Origin: Dipetalonema caudispina
Taxonomy: Eukaryota; Nematoda; Chromadorea; Rhabditida; Onchocercidae
Direction of reading: 5' to 3'
Assembly: GCA_013365325.1 (NCBI GenBank)
Contig: JABVXV010000076.1
Location: 62,001-126,000, forward strand
Length of the DNA stretch: 64,000 nt
The notes under the pieces were generated by a model. That model worked only from the letters and a program-made list of their open reading frames with translations. It searched no databases and was not told where the DNA came from. This document shows, one piece after another, positions 63,981 through 64,000 of this stretch. The stretch's first letter is position 1, and every line of letters begins with the position of its first letter. The position numbers and the translations under genes are program-made.

Positions 63981-64000
63981 GTTTAGTTCATAATAAACTA

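Noticed and set aside
1..64000. tRNA, rRNA, CRISPR, transposase or bacterial endosymbiont insert
   Set aside because: No tRNA T-arm context, repeat-spacer array, transposase motif or intron-free bacterial-type gene was seen.

Overview
This is eukaryotic DNA from a nematode, most likely a filarial worm. The evidence is the strong AT-richness, compact multi-exon genes with GT-AG introns and short TTTTCAG-type acceptors, likely spliced-leader acceptors 0-30 bp before several start codons, and a nematode-type nlp-14 (orcokinin) neuropeptide precursor. Only short single-frame ORFs exist because nearly every gene is split into exons of 40-200 bp. I rebuilt the genes by joining phase-compatible exons by eye. 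No rRNA, tRNA, CRISPR array or transposase was seen.

Layout. 737-14208 (-): a TBC1D2/TBC-2-type RabGAP with an N-terminal PH domain, a coiled coil, a TBC domain with both catalytic fingers, and beta-propeller-like exons after the TBC. 14239-24247: about 10 kb with no gene I can support, containing a 19-bp minisatellite (18770-19200). 24248-25080 (-): a small two-exon gene of unknown function. 25840-27776 (+): the nlp-14/orcokinin precursor, with nine near-identical peptides in 45-bp repeats. 28539-35986 (-): an ADAMTS metalloprotease (5' end not found). 39388-41057 (-): the N-terminal acetyltransferase NAA50, with an unusual Cys-rich N-terminal extension. 42236-53711 (-): a ~1488-residue protein from about 29 exons whose C-terminus resembles centrosomal CEP350. 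55759-56920 (+): survivin/BIR-1, head-to-head with the CEP350-like gene. 59589-63980 (+): the N-terminal half of a RABGAP1/TBC-11-type RabGAP (PTB/PID plus following domain), running off the right edge before its TBC domain.

Functional themes. RabGAPs at both ends point to endosomal membrane traffic. The central part holds secreted products: a neuropeptide and an extracellular protease. The right-centre holds NAA50, a CEP350-like protein and survivin. In other animals these act in chromatid cohesion, centrosome/microtubule anchoring and the chromosomal passenger complex. I see no operon. Exon boundaries are by eye and may be off by a few bases, and the least certain models are flagged.
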